NCBI GenBank assembly: GCA_027943245.1
Contig: JANDJZ010000208.1
Coordinates: 1-64,000, forward strand
Length of the DNA: 64,000 nucleotides
Origin: Acanthamoeba sp. SK_2022b
Taxonomy: Eukaryota; Discosea; Longamoebia; Acanthamoebidae
Direction: 5' to 3'
This document shows, in pieces, positions 19,272-29,982 of this stretch (its first letter is position 1; every line of letters begins with the position of its first letter). Under the pieces are notes generated by a model that was not told where the DNA came from, made no database searches, and worked only from the letters and a program-made list of their open reading frames with translations. A program made the translations under genes and the position numbers.

Positions 19272-22200
19272 ATGACGGGACCTCGCCTCATCTACCTTGT
19301 ATTACTTGCTGGTCGGACTTCCCCACCCAATGAGAGGCACCCTACTCTGGCCTACCTGAACGTTCACCTTTACAGCATTCCTGAAGCACTCAGCAGGCCC
19401 GAGTGACCTGCATGTCGTTGCAGACTGCTCCTCGTCTGGGCTCTTGGCGACCAGCACTGACGCTCTGATTCACACACAACTCTCCAATCTCTACTCAACC
19501 TCAGAAACATTCGGGCCAGAGTACGTCTAATGAGAGTACCCCAAGGAACAACTAACTTACGCTGTGTATACGTACAAAGCTACACGGTGTCTTCTGTTGT
19601 CAGTGACCTTCGCGAACAGTCGGCTACTATCACCTACGGACTGAACAATGTGGACTACTCCGAATCCAAAGCCCAGACAGGTATGGTGGTCCACCTTATC
19701 TCATGCTGAGAAGAGTAACTGAATAGACTTTTTGCTTTAAGTGCGGTGCATCAACAACCGCGTGTTGCTTGCACTTTGCACTGCCGATGACGCGTTAGTT
19801 ACCTCCACGATTACCCTTAGCGCGGCAGGTACGGAGTCGCGCAGTAAACGCGCATCGAAGGTCATCGCAGAGCGGCAGCTTCGGGCAAGTTTGCCCCTGG
19901 CCCTCCCGACGGAGTTACCAAGAGAGCTGCTCAGCACAGGAGACCTCGTAAGGGAGTCCCTGACTGGACAAGCCCCTGCCCTCACTCTAGCGGCGCCCGA
20001 TGTGGCCATCGTCACAATGATCGGCGAAACCAGCGTGAAGGCCTACTCGGACTACTCGGACTACCATCGCCTGGCACAGCTCACCCTGCAATCGATGACC
20101 GATTATGCCACGCGCTGGGGCCACCCCCTGTTCTATCTGCACTCGCACATGATGCAGCAGGCCAAGCACGCCTACTGGGCCAAGATCGATCTCATGGAGC
20201 ACTACCTACGACTCGGCTATAAGTACGTCCTGTACACCGACGTCGACGTGCTATTCCTGCAGATGGACACGCCCCTGTCGACATACATCGTTCCGGGCAA
20301 GGACATCATCAGCGTGAGCGAATGTCGTCTGCGTAATGGCACCAATCAGGCCATTCGGAGCGGGTTCATGATCCTGCGCAACTCGGAGGCCACGCTCGAC
20401 TTCCTGCGCGTGTGGAAGGCCTCCTACGAGCACTACAAGGATGTCGAGAACCCCGAACAATCAGCCCTCGAGGCGCTTTCCACCGTGAACCAGTACGCGC
20501 CGCTGTTCCACCTTCACTCGTGGCGCACCTTCCACGCCTACGACACTTGTGACGGGTATCAGTGGGCCTTCTCTATGCACTTCCCCGGCGGCAACAAGGT
20601 TGGCCGCGTCGGTCGAACCACCACCTGGCTGGCTCGCCACGCTCCGGGCGTCGGCTTCAACTCTCACTCAGCCCAGCAGTCCCTCTCAACTCTGTTCGGA
20701 GGCCTCCCATCTACCGTCGAGCTGGCTGCCAACATCACCAAGGCGAGCCTCGACCTGAGCAACCCAGCGGTGAAGATCTTCGACGCTCCCAAGGCTCGCG
20801 TGCAGGAGTGCATGTCGAACAACCGCAAGGCCGGTCACATCCATCAGTTTGCCTATGACGAAGCCCACCACCGACGCGTGCTCGAGTACGATGTGGCAAG
20901 CTACTTCTTCCCGATCCCCACGGTCATCTACTTCACCGTGCCCGACGCCAACGACGTGCCGGAGAAAGTGGCCTCCAACCTTCGTCGCTGGGCCGACATG
21001 AATCCTGGCTTCACGGTCGTGGTCTACGGTGATGCCGAGATCAACTCCCTGACCTTGGAGTTCCTCGACATCGACCCTCAGGTGTGGAAGGCCCTCACTC
21101 CCGTGCAGAAGAGCGACATCTGGAGGTACCTGGTGGTATTCCTCTTCGGCGGCTGGTACATGGACTCGGACGTCGAGTGTGTGCGACCCATCGCCGAGTG
21201 GGGCCACCCGGCCACGTCGACTCTGGTCGCCGGCGTCGAGGCAGAGAACGTGCTCACTCCGGGGGCTTTTGACTGGGGTGGTCGCCGGATGGTGTTGTCC
21301 CAGTACGCCTTTGGCGCCGCCGCGCGACATCCCGCCCTCGGCCAGCTCCTGCGCTTCATTCTAGCCAACTCAGAGCAGCTGCTGGCCATCCGCTCCCCCT
21401 CAGTCTCCCCCGACGACCGGCTCAGCTTCATCCTCTCGACCACCGGCCCATGGGCGTGGACCGACGCCGTCACGCAGTTCATGTGCTACTCCGACTCATA
21501 CCCGATCGACATGAAAGACCCGCTCAACACAGCCGCTCATCTTGCCGGTGGAGGGCACGTCGTCAACTCCCACGTCTTCTCCATCGCCGGATTCGGCGCT
21601 GGACAAGACCACTCCTCCTCGCCCTCGCACGATCCAGAGCGATCTACAACGACTCTTGTCAACGTTTACCATCGCTTTGGCGGCTCGGTGGCCTTCCATG
21701 GCAAACGCTGGAACGCCATCTCGGCGGGACAAGAAGAAAAGCCTCAATCAGGCAGCGATGTCGGCCAGTTCCAGACTGAGGCCTCGCCTGAGTCCAAAAC
21801 GGCAACCTCAACCGTCGAACAGTCGTCCGGTGAAAGCAAGCCCACACCCCATGGGAGAAGTGTGCGCATGATCATCGTCGGGTGGCACTCGGTGCTTGTT
21901 GCTCCGCTGGCAGGTGCAGCACGGGCTTTTGAGCAGCTGGGCTACGAGGTGTCGACCGTGAGGATTCTGAGGCAGGAGCGCACGCTGCCCCAGCTGTTCG
22001 ACGCCCTGCGCGAGGCCGACGTACTCCTCTGGTGGAACTGGCGGCAGCCCAGCCTCGATGACCTGCTCGTTCTGCGCAAGATGCTGTTCAATCAGCTGTG
22101 GGTGGTGTTCAACTGGGACGACCCGCACGCCTTCACCGAAGCCAACTCTGACATGAGGGCCCGCGCCAAGGCGTGGGACCTCGTGTTCACGTCGGGCGAG

Positions 22201-22863
22201 TACACGGTGCCCCACTACCTGGCCCTCGGAGTCAAGGAGGCCCACTTCCTGCCTCCGCCAGTCGAAGCCGAGCTCTTCTACCCGTCAGCCCAGGATTCGG
22301 ACGACTACTCCATCGGCGAGCACGCCGGTTGCGACGTCAACTTCGTGCTGACCAACCTCTACAACGAGTTCCCAACCTCGGTCATCAACCGGACGGCTCT
22401 CATTCTCGCCCTTGCCGACGCGGCCGATCAGGAGGGGTTCAACTTCGAGGTCTACGGTCCGGCCAGGGTCAACATCTCTCCGGCGCACTACAAAGGAGAG
22501 ATCTCCTACGATAAACAGAGGCAGCTGTTCGCATCGTGCCGCCTCACCATCAACACGCACGTCAACAACGGCTTTGGCGCGCGCTACGCCAACGAGAGGG
22601 ACGTCATCGTGCCGGCCTCCAGCGGCCTCCTTCTCGTCGACGCCGACACGCCCAGCATCCTGCAGAGCGACAGAGACTGCCTCATGATGGACAGCACCGA
22701 GCCTGAACAGATCGCCGCACAAGTGGTCGCCATCCTGCGCGACTACGACCGCTACCGACCCATTCGCTGGACCGGCGCCAGAACCGTGCACGAGCTGTAC
22801 TCGCAGGCAAACTTTGCCTCGGCCATCGACGCTCGCATCGTCAACTACCTCGAGAGAGAGTGA
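19272..22863 (+). CDS. Triple glycosyltransferase fusion (GT34-like + GT32/OCH1-like + CgeB-like)
   Basis: Exons 19272-19311, 19376-19520, 19580-19680 and 19742-22863 join in phase. Exon 1 is a hydrophobic signal or anchor (MTGPRLIYLVLLA). Next comes a short domain shared with the divergent neighbour (CINNRVLLALCTADDALVTS). Three catalytic modules follow. Module 1 has YATRWGHPLFYLHSH and YVLYTDVDVLFL (DVD at 20239-20247), like GT34 alpha-galactosyl/mannosyl transferases. Module 2 (about 20920-21560) has NPGFTVVVYGD and DIWRYLVVFLFGGWYMDSDV, the GT32/OCH1 layout with a DxD. Module 3 (about 21870-22860) has VVFNWDDPHAF, WDLVFTSGEY and HFLPPPVEAELFYP, like CgeB/GT1-type transferases. Expected in the ER or Golgi lumen, building a surface or cyst-wall glycan. 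Module families are from motif recall; substrates are unknown. Confidence 0.8.
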
Positions 22864-22983
22864 TGTCCCTATACCCCCCCCCCCAATCTCTCTAAGTTGT
22901 GGCTCAGTCTTTACAAGCTTGTCTAAGACGATAGCAAGAAGGACTACTTCTTTGTTTGCCAGTCGTGCCAAGCGTGTTTGCTT
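22864..22983. other. Short convergent spacer
   Basis: It separates the glycosyltransferase stop from the stop of the minus-strand coiled-coil gene. It includes a C-run of about 10 near 22875. Confidence 0.6.
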
Positions 22984-25900
22984 TCATGTACGCTGCGGTG
23001 GTCGCCTTGAGCCAGTCGAGAAGCGCTGATGCTGGCGCTGCTGCGCTGTTGTCCGCTTGGTGGCCGTGCATTCCTCGCGGTAGTCGTCGCCCCACAAGGC
23101 TCTCCTCTTCTCTTCGAGCGACATCCTAAGCAGGTCCTCGTCGATCGCCGTCCCCTCTTCGGCCGCTCTCCGCCGCGCTCTCGCCTCCAACACCTGTACA
23201 CCAAACCCCCCCCCCAACACAGACATCATTAGACATGACCTGTGGCCATCCCCCGCATCACGCGGAGACAGCACCGCAACGAGAGCCTGCAGCTGCTGGA
23301 TCTCTTGGCTGGGCTCCACGCTCTCGTCGACGCTCGCGTCGTCGAGCCCGGCGTCGATCGGCTTGGCCAGGTCGCGCAGGTACTCGGCTGCCAGGGCCTG
23401 CATCGCGGCCCGCTGGTCCTCGTCCTCGTCTTTGTTGCCGCCGCGGCCGGCTGCGGGAATCGACTCCCTGCGTCGCAGCTCCCGGCCGGGTCCGCGCTTG
23501 TTCTCGGGCGCGGCGCGTCGTCGCTGCTTGCCCGCGACCCTCTCCCTCTCGGCCCTGTCCCTCTGCCACCGCCACTCCTTCTTGGCGCGGGGCCTAAAGT
23601 CCAGCACGACTTCGTCGACCTCGTGCTCCCTCTCCTCGCTTTCGCTGTCGCCGCACTCCTCCCTTTTGCTCTCCCCGCTCTTGGGCCTCTCCTGGGGCCC
23701 GCCGCAGGCAACGCCTGGCCTGGCCTCGCTCGCCTCGTCCGCCGGGCCCGCATTCACAATGATGGTTGGGCTCACCTTGCCGACGCAGTCCTCCTCCTCC
23801 TCCTCGTGTCGGGCCTCTGGCGCGTGACGCTCGCCCTCGTCGCTGTCTTGGACGCTGACCTCCTCCGCCTCGTCGAATCGATCGTCCCACGTGTCTATGA
23901 CGATGTCGTCGTCCGCGCTACTCGCTCCTCCATCGCTCTCATCGCACTGCTCCACCTCCTTGTCCTCCTCCTCCTCCTTCGCCTGCGACTCGTCATCGTA
24001 TTCGTTGCGGTCGTCATTCGAGTCCGTGGCCGTCTCCCTCCCTCCATCGTTGTCGCTGTCGCTGTCGCTGTCAAAGACGAGTGGCCCTCGCCTCGCCTTG
24101 ACCACGGTCGCCGTCCCAGCAGCTGCCTTACTTGGCCTCCGCTTCGAGCCCCACAGCGTGTCCTTGACCACGATAATGGCCCCAGCGTCGACTTGGCCGC
24201 CACTGCCGCTCCTGCGCCGTGTGGCTCGATGTCGCTCCTTGGCGCCCACAACGTCAGTGGACCGCATCTGGTCGACCCGCTTGCGGCGCTCCCTGTTCAG
24301 TCGCTCCAGGAACTGGCGCTCGTGACAGGGCGGGAGGGCCGAGGACTCGCCGCCCCACCTCCGCAGCACCTCCTCCTCGACCACCGGCATCCGCGTCTTC
24401 TTTGTCTTCTTTGTGTTCTCCACATTCTTTGCCTTGGTCTCCTTCCCCCACTTCTTGGGCAAAAGGCGCTCGTCTTCTCGGGGGTCACGCCGCCTCGTTA
24501 CCACCGTTAGTTTCTTGTTGACCGGTTGTTGTCGTTGTTGTCGCTTGCTCTCCCCTTGCTGTTGTTTCTCCCGACTCCTCGCCTCTCGCGCCATGCTCAC
24601 GGCCGCCTCTTTCGTGGACCGCGCATCGGTAGTTCGAGCCTTCTCGATTTGCCTCTTCTTCGGCGCGTGGTCATCGTCATCGCCGGCATCGTGGGCTATG
24701 GCGGGCCTCGCCTCCGCTTCGTTGCAGAAGTTGAGTACGACCGTCCTGCTGATCTTAGCAGCGTCGCGGGGTGGCCGCGCCAGTGGCACTGTGTCATCCT
24801 TGACTGGCAGCGCCTTCCTGTCCTTGTTGGACTCGCCACTCTGCTTGCCGCCAGACGCCTCTGGCGCGGCCACCTGGCCACTGCTCTTGCACGCTTTCGC
24901 CGCAGCAAGCCTGGCCTGCTCTCGCTCGGTGAGATGATCTACAGGGTGCTCCTTGAGTCTGAGGTTCTCGATCTGCTTCTTGGCCACCTCCTCGGCCACG
25001 CTCGTTCGCATGAGCATGCCCATGTGCCGCTTCCTGAGCGCCTTGAGCTCCTCTGCAATCGCCACGACCTCAGGCGCCCGAGCGTCGGCGCCTTTTTTTG
25101 TTGACGCGAGAAACAGCTGCACGTGGGCGCACAAGGATGAGAAAGGTAGAGGATGGGGAGGGGGGGGAGTAGGTCAACGCTACGCACTGTGTTTTCGAGC
25201 TTGATGATGTTCGTTTTGATCTGCTCCAGGGCGAGCTCTTCTTCATACTGTTGTCTTTTGATTTGCTTCTCTACTTGCTTTTGTGTCTCCTACACAACGC
25301 ACAGGCATGAGGAACGTGACGTCTGTCGAACGAAACGTAGGAAGATAGAGAGAGAGAGAGAGGGCGTGGTGGCGCCAACAGTAAAGGTTGCGTACAGCGA
25401 GTTTGCCCTTCATCTGTTCTTGATGGAGCTCCACGATGTAGGCCAGCTCTGCTCCTCCTAGGGACGACGCCCGTCGGCCGGTCATCTTCTTGGCGACTTC
25501 GTCGAGGGCGAGCGCGTCCATCTCGCGTATACCCAGCGCTCTGCCAGATTGGGGGGGGGGGGCGAGTGCAACGCAGCACGATGAGCTCCAGCACCAAAGT
25601 GGCAAGGTCAACGCCGGCTGTACCTCTGTCGGGTGGCAGGCATGTGTAGAGACTCGCGACGCTGGTGCCCACCAACGCTGTTTCCCTTTTCCTCATCATT
25701 GGACTTTTGTGATGAGACCGTGGGCGGGTGAGCAACACATGCCAAGAGCAAAGGTACGAGGAGCACGGTGTGGACGCACGTGGGTGTAATGAGAGTTTTC
25801 CTTGTTGTCGTCGCGCTCATCGCCGTGCCGCTTCTGCATCTTTTCGATGAGCTCGAGGATAGCTGCGTGGTTGGCCTGCTTGCACTTAGCGGCCCCGACC

Positions 25901-26196
25901 TCTCGAGCCTTGCCGTTGAAGTGATGTGCTAGCCCAAGATTTTTCATGTACCTGCACAGCGTAGATCAAGATTTGCAGCTCCGTTGAGGCAAAGTGGGCA
26001 GTTCGTACCGGAGGATGGTGCTCTTTCTCTCGTCGGTGCTCAACCATTTGCCCAGCGCGAAGCTGGGGTCGTATTTGGGGAGGAGAAATGCAAAGATCTC
26101 CACCGCTTCGAATGTCTTCGACGATTTGAGATTTTGAGTTTTGGGGTACCCCAAACTGTGCAATCTCTCATAGACTTTGCTTTCTGTTCCAGCCAT
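22984..26196 (-). CDS. Large charged coiled-coil protein, possibly augmin HAUS6-like
   Basis: Six exons join with consistent phase: 26009-26196, 25780-25951, 25624-25703, 25396-25540, 25188-25289 and 22984-25116, giving 939 residues from ATG 26196. The TTG-initiated extension upstream is not used. The first 110 residues are globular (LHSLGYPKTQ, FEAVEIFAFLLPKYDPSF, ILRYMKNLGL, AAILELIEKMQ). The FEAVxxFLxxKxDPS pattern recalls the calponin-homology-like N-terminus of HAUS6, but this is weak. Helical segments rich in Glu, Lys and Gln follow (VEKQIKRQQYEEELALEQI), then a long low-complexity region with acidic Ser-Asp runs and basic Arg blocks, and a short helical C-terminus. Likely cytoskeletal or nuclear. 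It sits 84 bases downstream of the histidyl-tRNA synthetase stop on the same strand. Confidence 0.72.
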
Positions 26197-26280
26197 CTCC
26201 TCCGATTCACTCGATTTCAAACCCTATTAGTTTTGGCCGTTGCTATATTTCCCGCCATTTTTGCCGCCAAGGAAGGCGCA

Positions 26281-27783
26281 CTAAGGCTGATCAAGACGGC
26301 TTCTCAAGAAGTGACACAGCTCCGTGCGTGCTACGGCGGTCTGTTCTCCGCTACGCATGTCCTTGACCGTGGCTGAGCCGGCCAGCAACTCCAAGTCACC
26401 GAGGATGACCACGAACGGCACCCCGACACCATGGGCGGCGTCGAGCTGCTTGCGGAGCGAGCGGCCCGCGGTCTGGTAGGCCAGGTGGGTGGCGATCTTG
26501 GCGTCCCACAGCTCCCGGGTGAGGGCGAAACGGTCGGCGTCTGTCACCCGACCCACCGTTACGACCACGGCGTCGGCCCTGGATGCGTTCGGGCCCGCCC
26601 CCGGCGCCTGGCTCTCCAGCGCTCGAGTCATGATGCCAAAGATGCGTTCGATGCCGATGCTGAAGCCCACGGCGGGCAAGTCCTCGCCCGAACGACGGAA
26701 GCTGCCCACGAGGCCGTCGTAGCGGCCGCCTCCGCAGATCGACCCGGCGTCCGACCCGGCATCGCTCACCGCCACCGCCTCGAACACCACGCCGGTGTAG
26801 TAGTCCAGCCCACGCACCAGGCTCAGGTCGAGCTTGAGCGTCACGGAAAAAGGCTCCCCGCCGCTGCCGCCGCCTCGGTCGACTGGCGATCGGTGGAAAG
26901 AGGCCACGAAGCCGGGCGGCGCGAGGACGCGGACGTGGGCGAGCATGAGTTCGAGGTCGTCAAGAGCGGCGCCCACCTGGGCCGAGCCGGCCAGCAGCGG
27001 GTCGGCGCGGAGGAAGGCGATGAGATCAGAGGCCTCGGGGAAGCGCTCGGTGGCCGATGACAGCGACACCACGTAGCCACGAAGCCGGTCCGCCACGGCC
27101 GCGTCGAGGCCGCGCACGTCGACCAGCTCGGCGCGCACCTCGTCCCACGAGCGCTTGTCAAGCTTGTCCACGGAGCGCGCCACGGGCACGAGGAGCTCGC
27201 CGGGCACGCCACACGCCGCGAACAGGCCATCGAGCAGCTTGCGGTGGTTGATGCGGAGGGATACGCGGCCCAGCGCCTGGTGGACCGCGCGTGGCAGTGA
27301 GCGGAAGATCTCGCCGATCATGACGGCGCACTCGGCGTCGGGCACCATGGCGTCGGCCGGGCCGGCATAGTCAAAGTCGCACTGATAGAACTCGCAGTAG
27401 CGGCCCTTGGTCATTCGAGGCGTGTCGCGCCTGTAGACCTTGCCGATGCAGTAGCGCTTGAACGCGGGCAGGTCGAGCGAGGCCACGTAGCGGGCAAAGG
27501 GCACCGTGAGGTCGTAGCGCAGGGCCGTGCGCTCCCCGCTCCCGCTCTCGCCCCCCTCGGACACGATCTCGAAGACCTCCTTGCTGCCCTCGCCGTAGTT
27601 GCCGCGAAGTGCGTCGACCAGCTCCATGATCGGCGTGTCCATTGTCACCGCGCCGTGGGTGACGAACACGGCCTTGATGCATTCGATTGCCATCTCGCGG
27701 GCTCGCACCTCGAGCGGCGAGTAGTCCCTGGTCCCTGTGGGCGTCTTCGTTGGTCTCAGATATGGTGTGGTGGAGGCCTGCAT
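26281..27783 (-). CDS. HARS: Histidyl-tRNA synthetase
   Basis: Class II aminoacyl-tRNA synthetase that charges tRNA-His, 500 residues in a single exon. ATG 27783 is chosen because the frame further upstream opens only with GTG. It begins close to the catalytic core (TPTGTRDYSPLE). Motif 1 lies in the first 80 residues. Motif 2 is GKVYRRDTPRMTKGRYCEF with the RYDLTVPFARYVA strand before it. The histidine A motif is LVRGLDYYTGVVFE, motif 3 is AVGFSIGIERIF, and the C-terminal anticodon-binding domain is around LAYQTAGRSLRKQL. A WHEP domain, present in animal cytosolic enzymes, is absent. Whether it serves cytosol, mitochondrion or both cannot be decided; no clear presequence is visible from this start. 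It is head-to-head with histidine ammonia-lyase. Confidence 0.95.
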   Translation of the reverse strand: MQASTTPYLRPTKTPTGTRDYSPLEVRAREMAIECIKAVFVTHGAVTMDTPIMELVDALRGNYGEGSKEVFEIVSEGGESGSGERTALRYDLTVPFARYVASLDLPAFKRYCIGKVYRRDTPRMTKGRYCEFYQCDFDYAGPADAMVPDAECAVMIGEIFRSLPRAVHQALGRVSLRINHRKLLDGLFAACGVPGELLVPVARSVDKLDKRSWDEVRAELVDVRGLDAAVADRLRGYVVSLSSATERFPEASDLIAFLRADPLLAGSAQVGAALDDLELMLAHVRVLAPPGFVASFHRSPVDRGGGSGGEPFSVTLKLDLSLVRGLDYYTGVVFEAVAVSDAGSDAGSICGGGRYDGLVGSFRRSGEDLPAVGFSIGIERIFGIMTRALESQAPGAGPNASRADAVVVTVGRVTDADRFALTRELWDAKIATHLAYQTAGRSLRKQLDAAHGVGVPFVVILGDLELLAGSATVKDMRSGEQTAVARTELCHFLRSRLDQP

Positions 27784-28134
27784 AGTGCTCGATGTTGTTG
27801 TCTCTCCTGAAAGCGAGCTCCTTGGGCTTGGGCAAACAGCAGTTCTAGAAGTCACGACTTCATAAATTCACGAGTTCTTGAAGTCGGCTGGATGGATGGC
27901 AGTCACGTCAGGATTCGCCCGAACCTGAACGTCCTCTTGGAGCGGTAGAAAAGGTGACCCGTTTGCCTAAAATGCCCCAAAGTTGTGGAATAGAGCAACG
28001 CCTTACGGCGAATCCTGAACAGGAATTGGTTGGCTGGCCAAACTCTAGAACTCGTGAAGTGCGGAAGTCGACATTCAGGGGAAGGGACATGAGTCAAGCG
28101 CGCACAACCCAATAAACCAACCAGCAGCTGAAGG
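27784..28134. promoter_or_regulatory. Divergent HARS/HAL promoter with two nested pairs of inverted 12-mers
   Basis: The 351-base spacer contains TTCACGAGTTCT at 27867-27878 and its exact inverse at 28047-28058. It also contains TCAGGATTCGCC at 27908-27919 and its exact inverse at 28007-28018. Both pairs are centred at about 27963. The distance from outer to inner site is 29 bases on the left and 28 on the right. A local CGACTTC...GAAGTCG pair (about 27855-27886) is also present. The symmetry suggests shared control of the two flanking genes (inference). Confidence 0.65.
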
Positions 28135-29906
28135 ATGCAGGCCACGGTACGTCTTATGCGTGCAGGAGTTCTCTTGCGTGAAGTCCTCACTCCCAATCTT
28201 GTGTATGTCCCGCTGTGCGTTGTTTGCAGGACAACACCACGATTAGCCTAGACGGAGAGACCTTATCTCTTCAGGACCTCGTCGCCATCATGGAGCGCCG
28301 TGCCACAGATGTTGATCTTTCCCAGGCCGCGTGGGATCGGGTGGACCAGTCGGCCCGAGCCGTACAACGCATGGTCGATGACCACAAGGTGGTCTACGGT
28401 GTCACGACAGGCTTCGGCTCGCTGAAGAGCGTGGTGATTCCGCCCAGCCAAGCCGCCGAGCTACAGTACAAGCTCATTGTGTCGCATGCCATCGGGGTAG
28501 GACGGCCGGTGGAACCGAGCATCGTACGCGGCATGCTGGCTCTGCGCATCAACGCCGTGGCCCGTGGCTTCAGCGGGGTACGCCCGGAGGTGGTGCGGGC
28601 CATGCTGGCGGCACTCAAGGCCGATGCTCTGCCTGTGGTCCCCTGCCAGGGCACAGTTGGCGCGTCGGGCGACCTGGCGCCGCTGTCTCACCTGGTGCTC
28701 GGGCTCATGGGCCTCGGAGAGATGCTCGATCCTCGGACGGGAGACGTCGCCCCGGCCTCGGAGGTGCTTAAGGCTCTTGGGCTGAAGCCCATCAATTTGG
28801 GCCCCAAGGAGGGCCTGGCCCTCAACAACGGGACCCAGTTCATGACCGCTCACGTAGCCTACGCAGCGCACTACGCAAGACTGCTCTACAAGCAAGCCAC
28901 GGTAGTTGCCGCATTAACGGTGGAGGCGCTGAGGGGCACCAACCGAGCTTACGACGCCCGCGCGCACGACTGGGCGAAGCCCCACCCGGGTCAGGTCGAG
29001 ACCGCCCGTCAGCTCAGGTGGCTCTTGGGCACCAGCGTCTCGGCCTCTTGCGCGCCCACGTGTCATCAAGGGCATCATCGCCACGAAAAGGCTCCATTCA
29101 CCCACGACGGACCAGCGGCAGCCACTCCCCAAGGACCGTCGACCATCTTTGAGAGATATGGCAGCAAGCACCTACAGGAGGCCTACTCCCTGCGCTGCAT
29201 CCCGCAAGTGCACGGCCCGGTGGTGGAGAACGTGGAGCGGGTAGCTGCCACGGCCACCGTGGAGATGAACAGCGCCAACGACAACCCGCTCATATTTGGC
29301 GAGGAGGAGATGGCAGAAGCAGTGTCGGCCGGCAACTTTCACGGCCAATACGTTGCCGACGCGGCCGACAATCTGGCCCGCGTGCTGTCGACCCTGACCA
29401 ACGCCAGCGAGCGGCGCATCGAGCGGCTGGTGAACGGTCAACTTAACGGACTCGGGAGCTCCTTCCTCACCAAGAAGGACGAGGTCGGGCTCAACTCGGG
29501 CTTCATGATCTGGCAGTACATGGCCGCCGGGCTCGCGGCCGAGAACCGAGTGCACGCGGCCCCTGGATCGGTGCATTCGATACCTACATGTGAGAACCAG
29601 GAGGACTTGGTCTCCATGGGCGGCTATCCCGCTCGGCGGACTTTGGTGATCATCGACAACGCCTTCCACGTTCTGGCGGCAGAGCTCGTCATCGCCTGCC
29701 AGGCGCTTGAGCTCACTCCCGATGCACAGACCACAGTTCCTCTCCGTCGCGTGTACGACCTAGTCCGCGGGGCAGGCATCAAGGCGGTGTGGAGCGACTC
29801 TTATATCAAGCCCTACGCCGACATCGCCTTCCAACTTTTAAGGCGCGGTCAAGTTCTGAAAGCGGCCTACCACGGCACCCCAGACCTGATACACAAAAAC
29901 CACTGA
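28135..29906 (+). CDS. HAL: Histidine ammonia-lyase (histidase)
   Basis: Converts histidine to trans-urocanate and ammonia, the first step of histidine breakdown in the cytosol. Exon 1 is a tiny 12-base exon (28135-28146, Met-Gln-Ala-Thr), joined to 28230-29906; phase and AG|GT signals agree. The MIO prosthetic group forms from Ala-Ser-Gly at 28662-28670 in GTVGASGDLAPLSH. Other family marks are YGVTTGFG, LALNNGTQFM, QEAYSLRCIPQVHG, NSANDNPLIF, FHGQYVAD and NGLGSSFLTKKDEVGLNSGF. Between LRWLLGTS and RYGSKHLQEAYS there is a segment rich in His, Pro and Ala (about 29041-29150) that is less typical and could be an insertion or an unrecognised intron that stays open. Divergent from the histidyl-tRNA synthetase gene. 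Confidence 0.94.
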
Positions 29907-29982
29907 CCTTTCTCGGGCATAGTTTAAGAAGCTTGCTCGCTAGTTGGAGGAGCAAAAGCGGACATAAAATGAGCACGGAAAC

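Noticed and set aside
23194..23239. Putative 46-base intron in the coiled-coil gene (GTCATG...TACAG)
   Set aside because: Removing it breaks the frame, while reading through keeps 711 codons open with a plausible helical end, so it was treated as exon.
22984..24510. 422-residue plus-strand frame over 23242-24510
   Set aside because: Hydrophobic, Leu/Val/Arg-rich shadow of the GC-rich charged coiled-coil gene on the minus strand.
27784..27855. N-terminal extension of histidyl-tRNA synthetase (GTG at 27855)
   Set aside because: GTG is not a normal start here; ATG 27783 directly precedes the conserved core. An unseen upstream exon cannot be excluded.
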